Origin: Pseudomonadota bacterium
GTDB lineage: Bacteria; Desulfobacterota; Syntrophia; Syntrophales; UBA5619
Assembly (NCBI GenBank): GCA_018896355.1
Contig: JAHIMW010000087.1
Span: 1-6,594, forward strand
DNA: 6,594 nt
Direction of reading: 5' to 3'
Both the position numbers and the translations under genes were made by a program. The notes under the pieces are model-generated. The model saw nothing but the letters and a program-made list of their open reading frames with translations, had not been told where the DNA came from and searched no databases. Below, one piece after another: positions 5,028 to 6,594 of the stretch; positions within the stretch are counted from its first letter, which is position 1, and the number at the start of each line of letters is the position of its first letter.

Positions 5028-6299
5028 ATGACACAACTGGAAGAGGCAAGAAACGGCCGAATAACGGAAGAGATGAGGATATGCGCCGAAAACGAGGGCG
5101 TCTCCCCGGAATTCATCCGGAAAGGTGTGGCCGAGGGCAATATCGTGGTCGTTCGCAACAACACGCATACCGCCATTTCACCCCTTGCCATAGGAAAAGG
5201 GTTGCGGACCAAGGTCAATGCCAATATCGGAACCTCGGGCGACCATACGGACCTGGATGTGGAGCTGGAAAAAGTGAAAGTTTCCGTTGCCGCCGGTGCG
5301 GATACGATCATGGATCTTTCCACGGGCGGCGATCTTGGCGCCATCAGAAAGGCGATCCTCAAGGCGTCTTCCGTGCCGCTGGGCACCGTCCCGATATACC
5401 AGGCCGCCGCCGCCATGCTGGCCGCGAAAAAAGCCATTGCGGCCATGAGCGCGGACGATATCTTTGCCGTGATTGAAAAAAATGGCGAGGATGGCGTGGA
5501 TTTCCTTACCGTCCATTGCGGTGTGACGCGGAGAAGCGTTGCCAGCGTGGAAGCCCAGGGGAGGATTCTGGGCATTGTAAGCCGCGGCGGCTCCATTACG
5601 GCCAACTGGATGAGATGCAATGGAGCGGAAAATCCCCTCTACGAACATTATAACCGTTTGCTGGAAATTGCCCACCGCTACGACATGGTTTTAAGCCTGG
5701 GCGACGGTCTGCGCCCGGGGTGCATTGCCGATGCAACCGACCGGGGTCAGGTGCAGGAACTCATCCTGCTGGGCGAGCTCTGCAAAAGGGCCAGAGATCA
5801 GGGTGTACAGGTGATGATCGAGGGGCCGGGCCATGTACCCATCAAGGATATCCAGGCGAACGTCCAGATGGAAAAGAATCTCTGCAACGGGGCGCCCTTT
5901 TACGTTCTGGGGCCCTTGCCCACGGATATCGCTCCCGGTTACGATCATATCACCGCGGCGATCGGCGGGGCGATTGCCGGCGCTTGCGGGGCCGATTTTC
6001 TCTGCTATGTGACGCCTTCCGAACACCTCCGCCTGCCCAGTATCGAGGATGTTCGGGAAGGGATCATGGCTTCGCGCATTGCCGCCCATATCGCCGACAT
6101 TGCCAAAGGGTTGCCCGGCGCGCTGGAACAGGACGTCATGATGGCCCGGTACCGAAAGGCGATCGACTGGCAGGGGCAGATTTCTACGGCTATAGACATA
6201 GAGAAAGCATCGAAATTACTTGAGAAAAGCGCAACGGCGAAGGAAGAGGGGTGCACGATGTGCGGTGAGTTGTGCGCGATCAAGCTGGGCAAGGGATAA
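5028..6299 (+). CDS. thiC: Phosphomethylpyrimidine synthase ThiC (HMP-P synthase), short form
   Basis: Radical SAM enzyme of thiamin biosynthesis that converts aminoimidazole ribotide to 4-amino-5-hydroxymethyl-2-methylpyrimidine phosphate. It has 423 residues, the short form lacking the long N-terminal extension of the E. coli type. Recognisable blocks are KVNANIGTS (62-70), ADTIMDLSTGGD (91-102), FLTVHCGV (159-166), SLGDGLRPGC (223-232), EGPGHVP (265-271), GAPFYVLGPL (288-297), DIAPGYDH (300-307) and CYVTPSEHLRLP (326-337). His269 and His333, 64 residues apart, correspond to the two metal-binding histidines of characterised ThiC. The C-terminal cluster cysteines are 409, 412 and 416, spaced CX2CX3C. 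ATG 5028 is preferred over ATG 5022 because AAGGAG (5015-5020) is 7 bases from the former and only 1 from the latter. Its control by the upstream TPP riboswitch fits its role. No other thi gene is present in the window. Confidence 0.98.
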   Translation: MTQLEEARNGRITEEMRICAENEGVSPEFIRKGVAEGNIVVVRNNTHTAISPLAIGKGLRTKVNANIGTSGDHTDLDVELEKVKVSVAAGADTIMDLSTGGDLGAIRKAILKASSVPLGTVPIYQAAAAMLAAKKAIAAMSADDIFAVIEKNGEDGVDFLTVHCGVTRRSVASVEAQGRILGIVSRGGSITANWMRCNGAENPLYEHYNRLLEIAHRYDMVLSLGDGLRPGCIADATDRGQVQELILLGELCKRARDQGVQVMIEGPGHVPIKDIQANVQMEKNLCNGAPFYVLGPLPTDIAPGYDHITAAIGGAIAGACGADFLCYVTPSEHLRLPSIEDVREGIMASRIAAHIADIAKGLPGALEQDVMMARYRKAIDWQGQISTAIDIEKASKLLEKSATAKEEGCTMCGELCAIKLGKG

Positions 6300-6543
6300 A
6301 CGGTTCATCCGGTTGATGCGTACTTTCGTGAAAAAAGAAGAGATCAAATCCCGATAGCAAGCAATTTCATTGTCACCTTATCGACGAAATCGAATAATCA
6401 GGTGCTTGTCGATAGTTTATTGTAGTCAATAATCGAGGCTGATGTGCTTGTGTAGCAGACTTCTTCGGACTGACGATGGGTGCATGCGGAAATCACAGGA
6501 CCAGCGTTTGCCACAAAATTGTCGCATTACATGATATTTGGTA
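6300..6543. other. AT-richer non-coding stretch downstream of thiC
   Basis: No supported gene in 244 bp, and visibly AT-richer than the genes to its left. Stops are frequent in all frames I followed. No clear thiC terminator: AACGG/CCGGTT right after the stop is imperfect and lacks a T-run. Two inverted repeats are present: TATCGAC (6379-6385) with GTCGATA (6408-6414), and TTATTG (6417-6422) with CAATAA (6427-6432) around a TAGT loop. Their meaning is unknown. Confidence 0.6.
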
Positions 6544-6572
6544 TTGACATCCACATAAGAATATCTTATGAA
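6544..6572 (+). promoter_or_regulatory. Sigma70-type promoter at the right edge
   Basis: TTGACA (6544-6549) is a perfect -35 box, followed after 17 bases by TATGAA (6567-6572), a four-of-six -10 box. The downstream gene would start beyond the window: the ATG at 6568 runs only eight codons to a TGA at the last bases. Confidence 0.55.
6554..6570. promoter_or_regulatory. Operator-like dyad CATAAGA-ATA-TCTTATG
   Basis: CATAAGA (6554-6560) and TCTTATG (6564-6570) are perfect reverse complements around a 3-base centre. The dyad fills most of the promoter spacer and overlaps the -10 box, the usual position of a repressor operator. The size suits a dimeric winged-helix repressor such as an ArsR/SmtB-type regulator, but the identity is inference. 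Confidence 0.55.
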
Positions 6573-6580
6573 AAGACAAA

Positions 6581-6592
6581 ATATAATTATAT
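6581..6592. repeat. 12-bp AT palindrome ATATAATTATAT
   Basis: Perfect self-complementary 12-mer directly downstream of the right-edge promoter, near where transcription from it would begin. It could be a second regulator contact, or simply an AT-rich leader; it also creates TATAAT on both strands. Confidence 0.4.
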
Positions 6593-6594
6593 GA

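Noticed and set aside
6568..6594. ATG at 6568 as the start of a gene at the right edge
   Set aside because: It ends at TGA after eight codons, and the ATG is part of the operator dyad and -10 box.
1..6594. tRNA, rRNA, CRISPR, insertion sequence or toxin-antitoxin module
   Set aside because: No cloverleaf, regularly spaced repeats, transposase motif or small paired genes were seen on either strand.

Overview
The window reads as ordinary chromosomal DNA from a GC-rich, probably anaerobic bacterium. The short-form ThiC and the gene content suggest Desulfobacterota (Syntrophus-like lineages). This is an impression from protein style, not a database result. I see no phage, insertion sequence, CRISPR array, tRNA or rRNA.

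Layout, left to right. (1) Positions 3-1280 (+) encode an ArsB/NhaD/SLC13-type ion or anion permease that appears cut at its N-terminus by the window edge. (2) Convergent to it, 1339-2691 (-) is a CNNM/CBS/CorC-HlyC-type membrane protein with a TTG start. (3) Upstream of that on the same strand, 2829-3503 (-) is a VTT-domain (TVP38/TMEM64, DedA-like) membrane protein. (4) A divergent 281-bp intergenic stretch leads to 3785-4567 (+), a TauE/SafE (DUF81) anion exporter with a clear internal duplication. Its start codon follows a run of nine G, and its stop codon lies in the loop of a perfect 14-bp hairpin. (5) At 4590-4715 a roughly 40-codon fragment matches the central signature of TerC-family membrane proteins, a probable gene relic. 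(6) A TPP riboswitch (about 4793-4876) with an intrinsic terminator (4909-4928) precedes thiC (5028-6299, +), the HMP-phosphate synthase of thiamin biosynthesis. (7) The last 295 bp are AT-richer and carry no convincing gene. They end in a promoter-like element whose spacer and -10 box are overlapped by a perfect 7-3-7 dyad, which looks like a repressible promoter for a gene beyond the right edge.

Functionally this is a set of independent units rather than one pathway. Four complete or partial membrane-protein genes (permease, CorC-like, VTT, TauE) lie beside a self-contained riboswitch-controlled thiC unit. I found no convincing new multi-gene system. The observations most worth a second look are the TerC relic, the hairpin around the TauE stop codon, the layered RNA structure of the thiC leader, the thiC C-terminal cysteine spacing, the two homopolymer G/C tracts and the operator-like dyad at the right edge.
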